This document shows, in pieces, positions 62,597 through 64,000 of a stretch of DNA of 64,000 nt. The translations under genes were made by a program, and so were the position numbers. This DNA is from Berkiella_A sp963976875. GTDB taxonomy: Bacteria > Pseudomonadota > Gammaproteobacteria > Berkiellales > Berkiellaceae. The notes under the pieces were generated by a model that was not told where the DNA came from, searched no databases, and saw only the letters and a list, made by a program, of their open reading frames with translations. The stretch spans positions 101,689 through 165,688 of the forward strand of contig CAXBML010000006.1 in NCBI GenBank assembly GCA_963976875.1, in the 5' to 3' direction. The number at the start of each line of letters is the position of its first letter. The first letter of the stretch is position 1.

Positions 62597-63337
62597 TTAA
62601 AACATATAAGTTGCTGTGATAGAGGTTGTATTCTCAGCATGCTTCTGTGGTTTCCCCGTGTTTGGAATTTTAGCATTATACTCTAGCCTGTGGCTCAGCT
62701 TTAATGATACTTTTTCAAGAACAGTGGCTTTTAAAGCGGATATTGATTTTGTGTTTTGGGTATCTTTGCCTGCACCATAAGTAATATCTTGTGAGAAGGC
62801 TGCATTTTGGCTGATTTTAAATATTAAGCCTGAACCCGTGTGTATGATGAGTTCATCTTGATGAGCACGGCTTAAATTTTCCTGGGGAGATTGGCTATGG
62901 CGACCACCTGGTCCTGCTTCAAGATGCCATTTGATGATGTCATTATCAAAAATTTTGCGCCCATATCCGATGGCCTCTGTTATTTCATAATCAAAGGCTG
63001 AGAACTTATCTTTTTGAGCATAGAGATCCGAGAAAATATAATGATTGTTAGTGAGTATATATTTAATATTATTATTGATAGAGTATTTTTCAGCCGTTTT
63101 TTGTTTTGTGCTTGTTGCGTTATCTTTAGCAAGATCAATTAACGACGCAACAGAGAAAGTATTATTAATCTTGTCTGTGGTGAATTTATTGGTATAGCGC
63201 GTATCAAAATGAGTGTTTTGAGTGTTGCCTTGGTTTAACATAAAACCGAGTTCAATTTCATTATTCCAGGGCGTATTTTTGGCGAGCGCTAAGGAGGGGA
63301 GCGCTGTGATTAGTAATAAAAGGCTAGTTGTATTCAT
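62597..63337 (-). CDS. DUF481 outer-membrane beta-barrel protein, YdiY-like
   Basis: 246 residues. A Sec signal peptide of about 19 residues ('LLITALPSLALA') is followed by amphipathic beta-strands ('NEIELGFMLNQGNTQNTHF', 'SLKLSHRLEYNAKIPNTG') and a terminal phenylalanine in 'SITATYMF', the outer-membrane insertion signal. DUF481 proteins are salt- or acid-inducible outer-membrane proteins of uncertain function. Convergent with nusB. Confidence 0.85.
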   Translation of the reverse strand: MNTTSLLLLITALPSLALAKNTPWNNEIELGFMLNQGNTQNTHFDTRYTNKFTTDKINNTFSVASLIDLAKDNATSTKQKTAEKYSINNNIKYILTNNHYIFSDLYAQKDKFSAFDYEITEAIGYGRKIFDNDIIKWHLEAGPGGRHSQSPQENLSRAHQDELIIHTGSGLIFKISQNAAFSQDITYGAGKDTQNTKSISALKATVLEKVSLKLSHRLEYNAKIPNTGKPQKHAENTTSITATYMF

Positions 63338-63419
63338 TTATACTTCATCTAACTTACTATGTTGGTAGGAAGAAAACAGTATAACATTCACTCCCTAGCG
63401 TTCCAACCGCAACGAGTCT

Positions 63420-63818
63420 TTAATGCATAGTGTGTATTTTCTCTAATACCCGCGCTTTAAAATTACAAATTAACTCAAGATATGTTCTACTTTTAACCGG
63501 TAACTTTTTGAATTCCGCTTTTCGGCGTGCCATACGAGGGCAAGCACCTAATTCCAATAGGTGATTCATGATAAATGTATTGTGATGCATGCCAGCAATA
63601 ATGAGAGGGGCTTGGAAAAAGTCGCCCGATAATGTTGCAAGCTGCGGAAAAGATTTTAACAAAGAAATAACATCGTCTGTTTTGTTTATTCTTAACGCGT
63701 GCAGAAATTGTTCCACATATTGCGGAGATACCTTATTTTCACCTTTTACAAAGTATTTTTTCACTTTAATTGTATGGTTTTCAAAAGAGGTGTTCTTTTT
63801 GGCTGAATCTTTAGACAT
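63420..63818 (-). CDS. Small ankyrin-like protein
   Basis: 132 residues from the ATG at 63818, with GGGAG five bases upstream; an ATG at 63833 is an alternative. Residues about 39-90 show a degenerate ankyrin pair: 'FLHALRINKTDDVISLLKSF' and 'APLIIAGMHHNTFIMNHLLELGACP'. No signal peptide; basic termini. The repeat match is weak. The 180 bases from 63834 to the window end hold no gene I can see. Confidence 0.5.
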   Translation of the reverse strand: MSKDSAKKNTSFENHTIKVKKYFVKGENKVSPQYVEQFLHALRINKTDDVISLLKSFPQLATLSGDFFQAPLIIAGMHHNTFIMNHLLELGACPRMARRKAEFKKLPVKSRTYLELICNFKARVLEKIHTMH

Positions 63819-64000
63819 TGGCACTCCCGGCAATTATTTCATGTTATTGCTATTTGTTGAGTACCATTTTAGCAAAAACCTTATATTTATTAGAGGGTAA
63901 CGAGCTGCTCAGTATATCCTTTGGTCATTCAAACTATAGTGTGGGTACACTGAGTGATCCCCACGAATCTCACGTAGTTAGCCTCTGAAACTCAGCCATT

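Noticed and set aside
1..64000. tRNA, rRNA or CRISPR arrays
   Set aside because: I saw no cloverleaf ending in a TTCRANY arm, no rRNA-like sequence and no regularly spaced direct repeats. A tRNAscan and CRISPR finder run would be decisive.
63834..64000. Possible start of another gene at the window end
   Set aside because: No open frame with a credible ribosome site or motif is visible in these 167 bases.

Overview
This window is an AT-rich gammaproteobacterial chromosome segment. It combines ordinary gammaproteobacterial housekeeping genes with proteins carrying eukaryote-like domains: two RhoGAP-like proteins, ankyrin-like repeats, a nucleotidyltransferase head on a very large protein, and an APH-type kinase. 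My inference is a host-associated member of the Legionellales (Legionella/Coxiella/Berkiella neighbourhood). That rests on gene content only, and no 16S or secretion-system gene lies in the window.

Layout. 0-3.9 kb: end of hisC, phhB, an APH-fold kinase, phhA (minus) and a ferritin-like protein. 3.96-13.1 kb: a minus-strand leucine-degradation operon in transcription order liuA, thiolase, liuB, liuC, liuD, mvaB, scoA, scoB. 13.3-17.4 kb: an HSD10-like dehydrogenase, a peptide with a double-glycine leader, a membrane protein, a second acyl-CoA dehydrogenase and a small lipoprotein. 17.7-20.8 kb: a two-subunit E1 plus E2 of a 2-oxoacid dehydrogenase complex. 20.9-25.1 kb: DoxX, two small exported proteins and two unusual minus-strand proteins. 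25.2-34.3 kb: an accessory island with RhoGAP-like protein 1, a 1078-residue protein ending in a poly(A)-polymerase/CCA-enzyme head, an ankyrin-like protein, RhoGAP-like protein 2, a 76-residue double-glycine-type peptide and three decayed gene copies. 34.3-39.5 kb: livFGMHK branched-chain amino-acid importer. 39.5-48.5 kb: membrane protein, yadGH ABC exporter, a hypothetical protein, plsC, an M16 protease, a hypothetical protein, radA. 48.6-55.4 kb: two tandem paralogues of a membrane/spermidine-synthase fusion, separated by an IS5 remnant, then a 728-residue membrane protein. 55.6-63.8 kb: ettA, the run glyA-nrdR-ribD-ribBA-ribH-nusB, a DUF481 porin-like protein and a small ankyrin-like protein.

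Function. The Liv importer, the 2-oxoacid dehydrogenase, IVD, methylcrotonyl-CoA carboxylase, methylglutaconyl-CoA hydratase, HMG-CoA lyase, succinyl-CoA:acetoacetate CoA-transferase and thiolase could together carry leucine to acetyl-CoA. HSD10 and the second acyl-CoA dehydrogenase fit the isoleucine/valine branches. PhhA/PhhB supply phenylalanine hydroxylation with cofactor recycling. The segment therefore looks suited to living on amino acids.

The most unusual material is the 25-34 kb island. It carries footprints of a tandem duplication (a decayed copy of the small peptide gene, a decayed copy of the end of livF and a scrap of the large nucleotidyltransferase gene), a RhoGAP paralogue that has lost its arginine finger, and peptides with bacteriocin-type leaders that have no transporter in the window.
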